Below are positions 50,655 to 62,472 of a stretch of DNA of 64,000 nucleotides, piece after piece. A program made the translations under genes and the position numbers. Each line of letters starts with the position of its first letter. Positions within the stretch are counted from its first letter, which is position 1. Location of the stretch: the NCBI GenBank assembly GCA_021464245.1, contig JADCRB010000041.1:2137656-2201655 (forward strand). The letters are read 5' to 3'. The DNA is from Carallia brachiata. Taxonomy: Eukaryota > Streptophyta > Magnoliopsida > Malpighiales > Rhizophoraceae. The notes beneath the pieces are model-generated. The model saw only the letters and a program-made list of their open reading frames with translations. It did no database searches and was not told the origin of the DNA.

Positions 50655-51813
50655 CCCGTTTAAGGGGTGAAGCCAACGCAAAATAACAAATGACAGCTCT
50701 TACATGCACTTGATGTTTGAACACCCGAGGATAGCTTGGAAAGAACTATAAGCAAACAAATTATCAATCAACTAATACAAGAAACTAATACAAAAACATA
50801 CGTAATATGAATGTCCATACGATTGAAATTGTTCCGTCCACTATCTCCTAGCATTCACTTGTTATAAAAATGACTGAATTGCAGAGAAAATTAGTGAAAC
50901 TATTATGTCGTAAATCTTAAATTTTGAATTTTCCATTCAGAATTTAGCCCAAAATGATTATCTTTTTCCTTGCAGTGCCCATCTACAGAAGCGAAGACAA
51001 AACTTAGCGGAGAATCTGGCAGAGTAGCTGATTGGGTAGGAGCAAAACCGTAACCAGTCATCAATCATTAGACCCCCCCATGTTCCTGAGGGCAGGAAAA
51101 AAAAAAAAAAAAAGACCCCCCCATGTTCCTGATTAATCATTTGTTTATATTATATTCAATTATTCAGTCCTTTACTTCGGCATGAGAATTATGTTCCTTG
51201 TACTCTAGACAAGATTACTACTCGACTTGTCCCTAGCATTAAGGCTAATTTCGCAAAGTCGCAAGGCTGGCCAACCTACCAAACCAAAAATGCTCTAGCG
51301 AAGTTTCCTTGGGGCTTCAACATCCTTCCACGCAAATAATAAAATTCATTAATTAATACTATGTCAAATTCATTAACATGATTGACATAAACATGACATG
51401 TTAAGTAAAAAAAAAAAAAAAAAAAAGGAGGGAAGTTAAAAATATGGGAGCAATATCATTATTAATGTTACCAAATATAAATATTATATTAATTTTTTTT
51501 TTTTCTTAAAATAATTTTTCAAAAAGTCATTGAATTGTGAATTATACAGATAATAATTTTATATATTTTATAAATTATATACTTTTTTTTGACATTAAAT
51601 CTAAAAAAAATAAAAGTATAAAGTTTTTTCAAAAAACTTTATCTTCAAAAATAATTTCTGTGATTTGAAATAAAGAAGTAGAACTCTAATTTAATTTTTC
51701 ACTGACATGAATAATAAATAAATAGCGGGGCTCTGAAAACGCCGCCCCCAAGCCGAGACCGACCGAACTGTGGGGAAGGAGTATCTGATACTGATGTCCA
51801 AGTCGTTTCGTTC

Positions 51814-51857
<44 letters not shown>

Positions 51858-52540
51858 CAATAAAGATTTATACAAAGATTGACCCAAAAGGTAAAAGCTA
51901 AACAGAAGGGCATTCGAAAACAAAACAAAACTTCGAATATATATATATATAATATTAAATATTTTAAAAAAATAAATAAGTAAATAAAAACTCTTCTACC
52001 AAAACTCATGCATGAATGGGAGTATCGAGATCGAAGTGGGACCCGACAACACCAAGGAGTTTTTGACATTGACGCCGTTGGACAGTTTTAACGGTTTCTT
52101 CACCTCAAGGTTCAAGCTGGCCTGTGTAGTGGCAGGGAGCGAAGGGAAGCAAAACCACTCAGTTCTTTCCAGCCACCCACTCAGCGGACCCCATCATGAC
52201 TGTTTACTTTCAGTCTTTCTTTCTCAATTTATTTCTCCTCCGTTTCTCCGGTTGCGAGCTAGAGCCTGCAATCTCGCCGCAGAATCAGTTTCTCGTCGGA
52301 ATTCCATAGATTCCGACGGGGAACTCCGTACATGCAGTGCACGGAATCTAGAGAGAGAGAGAGAGAGTTTGCGTGTTGGAGAAGGAGAGGGAGAGACAAT
52401 AATGAAAGTAGTATTAAATTAAACAAAAAAAAAAAAAAAGAGAAATGAGAGGGAAAGAGGTTAACGTGCAATGCAGGGAAAAAGAGAATCAAAGGCAAGG
52501 CTTGGAGGATCTTGCACGGCACAACTGCCAAGATGTTTGT

Positions 52541-52571
52541 GACGACGACGACGACGACGACGCGACGACGA
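52541..52571. repeat. (GAC)n trinucleotide repeat in presumed 5' leader of the Mei2-like gene
   Basis: About ten GAC units with one interruption (gcgacgacg). It lies about 830 bp upstream of the start codon, in sequence with leader-like composition. TTAATTAA-type repeats follow at 52741-52773 and 52815-52839. Confidence 0.7.
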
Positions 52572-53390
52572 TGCCTTCTTCCTTCAATTTTACCTTACCT
52601 TACTTATTCCGTAATTTATTCCATCTCTCTTTCTTCTATCCATCCATCCTCTGTTTAACTTTAAAATCGCTCCTTCGGCCATGTCCGCCTCATCTCTACG
52701 CTGTTTCGGCTGTCGCAATTCCAGTCCTTTTTCTCTCTAATTAATTAATTAGTTAATTAATTAATTAATTAGATAAAGGTTTGATTCTTACGCCGTTGCT
52801 TTTATTTTTTTGTTTAATTAATTAGTTAATTAATTAATGTTGATCTCTTCTCGTGTTTCAACGCGTACTTTTGTCCTTTGTTCCTCTGGAACTAAACGGC
52901 TCTCTTCTCTTCGCTTCACAAGTTGAAAGTTCAAACTTCGAAGATGCCGCTCTTTCCTTTCCTATTTTAATTTTTTTTCTTTTTTTTTTATTTATAATTT
53001 AAGGTGGATAAGTGCGCCATATGTTCCCGATTTTATTTGATTTTGATTTTGATTTTTCGTATTAATTTTTAATTTTTTGCTGCAAGTTTATGAGATAATG
53101 AAGAGGACTTGGCATTCTCTATCTATCTTCATAATTTATTGGGTGCTCTGCTGAATTTAATTAATTAGATAAGCGCCTCTATTGCTTTCAATCTTTGTAA
53201 TAAATGCTTGTGATATTCCTTCCTGTTCTGCCTTTTTTTTGGGTTTGTTTTATAGAAATAAACAAGATATTAATTAATTGGTTACTTTCCATGTTTGTCT
53301 TGCAGAGTTGATCTTTGTGCAAGCTTATATAAAGAGCCCCAGCATGCAGCCAGATAGTTAGAACATCTCTTTTAAGATTTCTAGGCTTCA

Positions 53391-56300
53391 ATGGTCATTC
53401 CTTCTTCCAAAGTTATGGACCTAAGGGGATTTTCCTCATCGCCCGCCTTCCGGGAGGATGCACCCTTTGCAGCTGAGGTAATGCTTTTGCTTGCCTGCGC
53501 TTCCCTCTTCATTGTTTTTAGTTGTACACTTTTGTTTTCTCTAGTTCCACAGTTTTATCAGCATTTTGATGGGGATGGGACCCAAGGTTGAAAAATTGCA
53601 TGATGGAGGATTCCAATTCTCTAATTGGTGTTACATCGTTTCTTGTTGTTGTTACATGTCTAGCAGAGGGAGGTCGAGCTTTGGAAGCCAGATGCCATGC
53701 CTGATCAACATGGTCAGTACGTTTGATGTATTGTTATATGGGATCTTGTCCTTTTTGATAACTGAGAATAACCAAACTCTGTTATTTTTTTCTCCAATAA
53801 AGGCATGCTGTTGCATGTTTTTGTTTTTTTTTTTTTTAACTGTGTATCAGATATTAGATTTATTCCTAGGATTTTACAATCCTCATTACCAATCTGAATC
53901 CCTCCTAAGTTTGTGCCGCCCATTTGTTGATTTTGCTTCATAGCTTTTCAAGCTAAATATCTCTTAGTTCTCTAGTGGAGTTCCCTACTTCAACCGGTAT
54001 GCTCTTAGGCACGGCCATACATAACATAGAAATCACACTCGGAAAGGGTGGACAATTGGCTAGAGCTGCAGGTGCTGACTGTGATAGCCCTGTCGATACC
54101 TTATTGCACATTTCTGTCTTTAGCATGTCCATGGATCCTTTCCTCATGCATATATATTGCCAAATTTGTAGTTATCAGCAACCTGATCAAAGCAAGTAAT
54201 TTATTAATCTTTTGAATCCTAAATTCGGACTGGAGCAACATCATCTGCATGATGACATTAAGTAGCATGGATATGGTTTAATGGATGACGTGTGCCAGAA
54301 TTAATGACGTGGCAATGACAGTTTTTTCTAAGTATGATCGATCATCTGAATGGCATATAGCTATGATTTCTTAACAGATCTTTAATTGTGATGCTGAGTT
54401 CTTAATTCCAAGCTTTTAGTACTCTTACCAAGAGTACTTTCCCAGTAGAATGGAAATATTATTATTATTTTTCTGTGAACGGCTGCTGTCAAAAAAAAAA
54501 AATTGCAGCAATAAACAGCGTAGAGAAGGAAAAGGGAAAGGGTAAAAACACAGATTTCATTTAGTAAAAAGGTTGTGCCCTTCTTGAAGTTATTTTCTGT
54601 GGAATCACCATATAGCCATGTGCATACTCTGAACGCCATTGTTAAGGATGGTATCTAATTCAAAGTTAACATTAAAACACAATGACAGTGTGGCACATAC
54701 AATGTCGTCTCTAAATGACATAAAAACTAGCAATTTCGGTGTCATTGACAAACATGGGATATCAAGCAAACAGATGTCATCTTTTTTTGCAGCAAATGAC
54801 CCAGTGAACATGATGGCAACTCCGTATGAGAACAGCCTCTTCTCCAGCTCATTATCAGAATTAATTAATAGGAAGTGTATGCTTCTTCCCTCAGATTTAT
54901 CTCCTTATGTGTGTGCTTGTTTGTTTGTATATAAATATTTGTTAGGGGGGGGGGGGGGGGGAGGAGCAATCAAGCAAAAGCATGTCTATCTGCGTCATTA
55001 TATTCTCAAATATTAGTAGGTTCCACACGCAGGCCTCGGCACTATCTGCATTTGGTTTACTTGTTATAGCTTCCTTTTGTGTACCACACCATCGCTAGGT
55101 TACCTATTATATGCATTATGTCCTTGCTGCAGTGAAAATATCTTCAAATAGTGTTCTATACGGCCATAGTCTTGCTGCCAACTTTGAGGAAGAGGCATCC
55201 TTTGAATTTCTTGCAGAAATTGAGGCCCAAACCATGGGAAACCTTCTTCCTAGTGATGATGACTTTTTCACTGGTGTGACTGATGGGCTAGATGATGCCA
55301 ACCAACCCAGTGGAGAAGATGGTGTTGAAGAATTAGATTTTTTTAGCAGCATTGGAGGAATGGATTTGGGAGATGATGGTTGTACATCACAAATTGATTC
55401 TCGTTTGCCTGGAGGAGTTTCTAATGGTCCGCTGGGGGTATGTACTGCTCAAATAACTGGAGAACACCCATATGGTGAACACCCTTCTAGAAAACTATTT
55501 GTGAGAAATATAAATAGTGGTGTGGAAGATTCCGAGTTGAGGGACCTTTTTAAGGTGTGAATTTTCTTTGGCGATAATTTGGATTATTTTTAATCATGTA
55601 CACTTCTTTTGTTCTTTTTTCTTTCATGATCATTGTACCCTCCGTTGACATCCCATTCATTGATGATGCAGCGATATGGAGACATTCGCGGACTTTATAC
55701 AGCTTGCAAGCATCGTGGTTTTGTCATAATCTACTATTTTGATATTAGGGCGGCCAGCAATGCAATTAAAGAGCTCCAGAACAGACCGCTGAGGCATAAG
55801 AAACTTGACATTCACTATTCAATCCCAAAGGTGAGCTTCTTAGTCCTGTGATGCATGATTAGGTTCATCATTGTTTTAAATGTTATAAAAATGGCAATTT
55901 GAATTTAAGATTATCATTCTTTTTCTTATGGCAGTCTTTTTATTGGCTTGCTATTATTTTCCATGCACTCCATGCTGCTTCAAATCATCTCACCAGATTC
56001 CTTGTGAGTAATTTTGCTAGGACAATCCCTCAGAAGAAGATTCTGATCTGGACACCCTTGTTGTATTAGACCTTGATCCTACTGTCTCAAATGATGAACT
56101 TCTTCGGACTTTTGGAGTGTATGGAGAGGTCAAGGAGGTAAGCTTGTTTATTAATGAATAAGCTGCAGTAAACAATTTCAGGACGTGTGGCACATGACCT
56201 TGTGTTCTTTCGTATACAGATCCATGAAAAAGGAAGTCATCACAAATTGATTGAATTCTTTGATATTAGAGCTGCAAAGGCTGCCTTTCAGGCATTGAAC

Positions 56301-59300
56301 AGGAGCGATATTGGTGGGAAGCAAGTTAAACTTGAGCTGAGCCAGCATTGTTCAAGAAGCCGGTAATTTTTTTATGGCAGGCATTCTTTTTCACATTTTA
56401 CCCCCTCGTTTGCTGTAGATAGTGACCTTGATCTAAGTCTGATGTGTGACAGCTTGCATAACCTTGGTTGAAGTAAGTTTTAGGAACCACAATTTTTCAG
56501 CATGCATAGTCATGTTATTGCTGCTTTGGTTTGGCAAAGCCAAAATTGAAGACTATCTTTGACCCCTTAACCACCTAACCTTGATGGGTTCACTGCTGAA
56601 ATGTTTTGGTGTCAAAATTTACTATGAGCAGTGTGAGCTTCAATAATAATGAGGTTGTCTCTTTGCCAGATACTGGGATTTTGATATTTTTTTTCTTTTT
56701 GTTTGCAGCTTTTTGCAACAGATTCGCCCCGAGTTGGAACAAGATAAGTGCGGCTTGTATTTGCAGCAGAGTAGCCCTCCCCAGAACTCTTTCACTGGAT
56801 TCTCTGGTATGATCATTTTTTATGAAATATACTGTTTATTCGCTGTTGACAATTGATGTTTTCTGATGAACAATTGTTGACAAGAGTGTCAGATGGGGTA
56901 ATTAGATCCAGTAGCATGGATAGTAGAACAAGTTTGGGAATATCCTCTGTGACATGGGCCCCATTAATCTTTATTCCATCATGGAATCTCCTTTTGTGTT
57001 GCTAATAGCTTGCCATCTCTTCCTGAATTCAGCTGGCAGACAAACTGGCATCGCTGAGCCTGGCAACCCACAGGATCAATTAAAAATTGATGTCCAAGCC
57101 ACACCAAACTTTTGTCATCATACATTTCCTGAGTATTGTGATGGTTTGAATGATGATGTTCAACAATATGCTGCTGGAACTATGGGTGCAAGCATCAATT
57201 TCAATCCAACAGGAAGAATCAATAATGGACAATTACCTAGAGTCTATCAAAATGGGCACCCAATTGAATTCAGTGACGGATGTAAGTGCAATGTATCACT
57301 TAGACATCATTCCTGCATATTTGTTTTCTTTTTCTTTCTTCCCCTTGAATAGTGAAGCCATGTGCTGCCACCAACAATATTAAGAGGCTGAAGGCCTAAC
57401 GGAAAGTTAGAGTTATGAAAAAGAATTGTAGTAATAGATGATACTTGAAAACTAAGCTGTTCAAACTACCTTATCTTCCCTGTCCATGGAGTTGCTGAAT
57501 TAGCTATTGGAATGGAGAGGATCGGCTTGATTGCAGTTATTTACTTAGGAAACCCTTTTGCCTCCAAGGTCTTTATAAAAAGTTGCTGTTAGCAAAGTAC
57601 CTGCATTTGATATCATCCTTTCCCATTCAATAGAGAGAGAAGTGAAGTAACCACTGGCCCCATTTCTCTTTGATCTTCAATTTAATGTGAGTTACACCTG
57701 GTGTTTATTTAGCTTGCTTTTGATTAAGATGATGAGGTTCTGATTGAAGGAAGCTTGGCATTTAAAGTTATTCTCAACAGAAGCAATTAGACCCAATCAC
57801 CATTTATTAATATCTCTACTTATTAGCTGGTTTATGCTCCTTTGTCAGTTTTGGGTTCTGCCGGTAACGGTAGCTTTTTCCTTCCTGGACGTCATTATAC
57901 ATGGAGCAATTCCTATCACTCCCCGCCAGGAATGATATGGTCAAACTCACCATCATTTGTCAGTGGCATTTCTGTGGCCTATCCTACACCACAGCTGCAT
58001 GGACTGCCAAGAGCGCCACCTGCTATGCTGAACCCAGTTTTTCCTGCTTATAATCATCACCGTGTAGGATCAGCACCAACCGTTGTTCCTTCGTTCTTGG
58101 ACAGGCGATGTGCATATGCAGGGGAATCTCTTGAGACTTCTGGTTTTAATCCAGGCTCCATTGACAGCATGGGAATTTCCAACAACTCACTGCACTCTGT
58201 TGATTTTGTCTCTGGGAACAAATTTCCTCATTTTGGTGGGAATTGTGTAGACTTGCATCTTTCCCCTGACGTTATGGGACTTCAACCACATCACCAGAGG
58301 TCAATGATGTTTCCTGGTCATGGCCAAATGATTCCCATGGGCAAAACATTTAATTGTCCCATTGAACAGCCTAGAAGTCGTAGAAATGGAGGCACTATTA
58401 ATCAGGCTGAGAAGAAACAGTATGAACTTGATATCGATCGGATAACACAGGGAGGAGACAGTCGAACAACACTTATGATAAAGAACATTCCTAACAAGTA
58501 CGTGGTGCTGTACTGTGACTATAATTCAAGTATATGTTTGGCACTTTATTCATTGGCCTAAAATCGTTCTTGTGAAGGACTAAGCCCTAAACAATGGAAC
58601 TATGTAGTTAGGTGCCCTTCATGTGTTGCAATAAATTAATATGTGATTGAAAGATTAAGATGTTGGCTGCACCCATCTAAGGTTGGTGACTTGGTGGTTA
58701 TGGCAGGTATACTTCAAAAATGCTTTTGGCTGCAATTGATGAATGCCACAAAGGAACTTATGACTTCATTTATCTACCAATTGATTTTAAGGCAAGTGCT
58801 ACTTTTTTTGGATTAGATTTTAAGGTGTTGTGGTTAAGGGTTTGGAAGAACAAAGCCTTTCATCTCAGTTTATTTGCCTTCATATACACAATTTATGTTA
58901 ATATGTTTTGCAGAACAAGTGCAATGTGGGTTATGCATTCATCAACATGATTGATCCCAGTCACATAATTCCGTTCTATCAGGTCTGTTTTATGTGAAGA
59001 TTGAAATCATAGAAGACAAATATGAAGTTGACATAAATTCGAACTATTATTTTTATAAGCTTTAAAGAACCCAAAGATGTGGGGAAAAAAGATCAAAACT
59101 GACGTGGCTGATGTGACATTCAAATTGTGGCAGACATTCAACGGCAAGAAATGGGAGAAATTCAACAGCGAAAAGGTGGCGTCACTTGCATATGCTCGCA
59201 TACAAGGACAAGCTGCTCTGATTGCACATTTTCAAAATTCAAGCCTAATGAACGAGGACAAGCAATGCCGACCCATTCTTTTCAATACTGATGGCCCGAA

Positions 59301-59603
59301 TGCAGGTGACCAGGTATCAAACCATTGCATCCAATTCACATTCTAGTCATGTGTTTCTTTATGGACTGAACACAAATGAAATGTAAAGTTTGCTGAACTT
59401 GCTCAATTTTCTAATCCATCAAAAACATTAAAAAAGAAAAAACGGGAAAACACTTTATTCATGTGCAGGTACCCTTCCCAGTGGGTTTTAATCTTCGAAG
59501 TAGACACCGTAAACATTGGACAAAGACCCAGGAAGATGGCCCGCAAGGAAGTTCACCAAATTTGGCCAATAGAGATGATTCTTCATATGTGGAAAACTCT
59601 TAA
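53391..59603 (+). CDS. Mei2-like RNA-binding protein (AML/ML family, three RRMs), frame damaged in places
   Basis: Plant Mei2-like proteins are nuclear RNA-binding regulators of meristem activity and meiosis. Clear exons: 53391-53477, 53667-53712, a third around 54640-54877, a fourth from about 55134 to 55554, 55672-55830, 56021-56137, 56220-56362, 56709-56806, about 56887-57281, 57849-58497, 58707-58791, 58914-58982, 59134-59313, 59469-59603. RRM1 is [11 protein letters not shown] ... [17 protein letters not shown]2 is [11 protein letters not shown] ... [14 protein letters not shown]. The Mei2-type RRM3 has [41 protein letters not shown] and [36 protein letters not shown] is another family signature. 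Oddities: a GC donor inside RRM3 (58792), exon 3/4 borders that do not restore the frame neatly, a frame change near 56950, and a stop at 59601 just before GSGKES. It belongs to the AML family, perhaps AML2/AML5; I cannot separate them. Confidence 0.88.
54945..54962. repeat. poly-G tract
   Basis: A run of about 17 G in the intron after exon 3 of the Mei2-like gene. Such runs are often miscounted in assemblies. Confidence 0.85.
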
Positions 59604-62472
59604 GGTTCTGGAAAGGAGTCTGCCAAAACAAAACATGTATTTATTGTGGGGAGCTAACCTCATAGAGCTGAGTAACCTGACATTTTTACCTTCCCAAAAT
59701 ATCAATGAATGATCTTTGGGATAGTTGATTCAAAATGGACAACTTTTTTTCTGTTGCTGCGTCTTAGAAATCTAGAGAAAACAATTCAAAGTAAGATATT
59801 CAAGTTTTTTTCCATTTTCTTCATATTACCCTAACAATTGTGAAACAATTAGGGAAAGCCGATGATAGTCTGATGAAGCTCCAAAATTTTGGATGTTGGG
59901 GAGCATCCCATTCCTAAATATGAAGTGCATGTATTGGTCCTGATAAATGGAGGAACATGTATTTATTATTGATACAATTTTTGGCACTGGCTTTTTTTCC
60001 GGTTATTTTTATGTTGATGGTAGGCTTTGAAGCCATTAACGGTTGTGTAAAGACTTGAGCCAGGGAGCTCTTTTTTGAGAAATTCTGATTTGAACAGTTG
60101 GCTTTTGATTTTAACCGATGCCGCTACTAGGGAGACCGCTCGTACGTGGATGTCGTCCAAATTGAAGACATCTGCATGAAATATCGGATGGTGCCAAGCA
60201 TTGCATTAGAGAAAAAGAGTCCATCGTAAGCAACATGGGCACTGTGTTGGTCTATGAAACCAGACTATGGTTGTAGGAAGTGCTGTGTGCAAAGGAACTT
60301 GAAATGGTCTTTCTCGTCTGTCAGACCACAGCTGACCATATTCCTTATCAGATCGATTATTAGATTGCCTTTTTTTTTTTTTTTAACCTAATACAAAGAT
60401 TATGAGCTCGCTGCCACAACATTCGTCTAGTGTGACTTATTAGGTTTAGAGCTCTAGAGATCAATTACTTTTATGCTATTGTTAGAGCTTTAATAATCTA
60501 GAACTCAACTTTTATCAATTTAAAACGTTATACTACAATAAGAGAAGAACACACAATAAATTAATAAAATTTTTCAATTTAGGGAGTGTTTGATTTATTG
60601 TTATTGATTACTAATTATTGTTATGACTGATAAATAAAATGAAATAATAATATTTGGTTAAACTAACACTAGATTATTTTAGGCATTCTATATTATATTT
60701 TATTATAATAAATTATTTTTTTACTTTTAGTTAATCTAAACTAATAAAATTTTATTAAATATATGACTTAAAGATCAACTTTAATGTATAGTAAAATTTG
60801 TTTTTTTATAAATATTATTTTTTACTTTACAGATTACTACTATGTGGCCAGAAAAATATAATTATTTTTTACCATGTAAATTATTTTTATAAAGTGACAA
60901 CAAAAAAAAAGAAAAAAAAAACTATGAAAATAACATTACTTTTACAATATAATTACTATTTACAAATAAAATAATATTATTTTATTATTCATTTCACTTT
61001 TATATAAAAACGAAAAAATTTTCGTGCTTAACAAAAAATTTAAATGTGCTGCCTCTGTGTACGCGCCGAGAAAGGGAGAGAGGACAATTTTATGATTATA
61101 ACATGTATCAGCAGTTCCTCATAAAAACGAAAAATACCATATTTGTTTTGAATACTCACTAACTACACAATAAACTGAAATTTTTAATTCTTCGTAAACT
61201 AGACACTAATAATTTTTTTCTTAATTCAATATTGAAATAATAACAAAAGCAACTCAATCATCTAACTTCTACTTAAACATTGAATCCTAATCTATGATGA
61301 ATAACCCCAACATAAATGCTCTAATTAAAACCATGGCTTGAACACATAGACCGACCCAAATGTTAGTATAACTGCAAGAAAATACGTACAAGTCAATTAT
61401 TAATTTTCTGTTAATTATGAGTGGGTAATCAATTTCCTTCGGAGGCATTCTGCTAGTCAGACTTGTTTCAAAGAAATATAAAACAAAACAAAGAAATTAA
61501 AAAAAAAAGTCACAAATTTCTTTGCTTCCTCTTTCGCAACGTACACCTATCCCTTTTAGCCCATCAGTCATAACGTATTATTTAATTAAAATGATTTACT
61601 TCATGAAGAGAACACCCAAAAAAGAAAACCTCATATGTCAACAGCCATTTGTAGCAACATTACTTTTAACCTAAAAAAAAAAAACTAACGTTGGTGTGCC
61701 CCAGCAGAAAACCAAGTTAATCCTAACCCGCAACCTATGCATATGCAATTATGAATTGCATGCAAGTTACAACTTGCTGGGACACACCATGAAGTGGCGG
61801 TGGCGTGCATTTTCACCTGCTACTAAATCTGGTAAAAGATCCCACCCATCAACATGCTCAACCCCGTAACAGAAAGATAGCAACTCAAAGTTTGCTGAAA
61901 CCTAACCCTGCGATGCTTTATTAAGACTATGATGCAGAGACATGTCGCATTATTAACTACTAATCGAATAAGAAAAATTTCCCAGAATTGAAAGCCCTTT
62001 CGTTGCAAAATCCAAGCAGTACAATTTCACGAGTATGATTAAAGAGCATGCGAGGACATGCTCAATTCTGAACTAAATCCAATGACCCAAAATTTTTTTG
62101 GGCAATGTAAAAAATTTAGATCTCCATTCACAGAGTTCAGAAGCATTTTAACATTTTGCACAAACTAAACCACAATGTGGATGTGCTTGAGCCTTAGCCT
62201 TACAACTCAGGGATTTCTGCTACTGACTTAGATGCCATCAGTCACCAGGGCACTCTCAACAGACTGCAATAAACATGAACAAAAACTTTGATCAACGAGA
62301 TCTCCTTTGAAAGCTATAGGCAGCTGATCCAAGAATAACTAAAACATCAAATGAACCTAGAATGCTACTATTGCTAATCTGAAAAGATTTAATATGTTCA
62401 GTGTTCGAAGTTTTACACATGCATACACTGATGCAACAAATGGAGAACAAGACAAGCTTACCAAGTATAGCA
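59604..62472. other. 3' flank of the Mei2-like gene and intergenic stretch
   Basis: The first 600-800 bp are less AT-rich and probably include the 3' UTR. From about 60370 the DNA is very AT-rich. A hairpin-forming segment lies at 61690-61787 (separate entry). The last ~250 bp should be the 3' UTR of the otubain-like gene. No gene is seen in between. Confidence 0.5.
61690..61787. repeat. inverted repeat / hairpin of ~100 bp
   Basis: ggtgtgccccagcag at the left pairs with ttgctgggacacacc at the right with one mismatch or G-U pair. Between them, gcaattatgaattgc gives a second inner stem. It matches no microRNA I know. Confidence 0.6.

Larger units (their letters stand above)
44289..53390. other. 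long intergenic stretch between the ASR3-like and Mei2-like genes
   Basis: Mostly AT-rich. It contains the ASR3-like promoter, a LINE 3' end (46082-46300), a MITE-like relic near 50396-50654, a short direct repeat of accccccatgttcctga at about 51070 and 51113, and (TA)n at 51817-51847. From about 52100 it becomes less AT-rich and probably holds the promoter, a 5' UTR exon and a 5' UTR intron (acceptor tcttgcag at 53304) of the Mei2-like gene. No other gene is seen. Confidence 0.5.
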
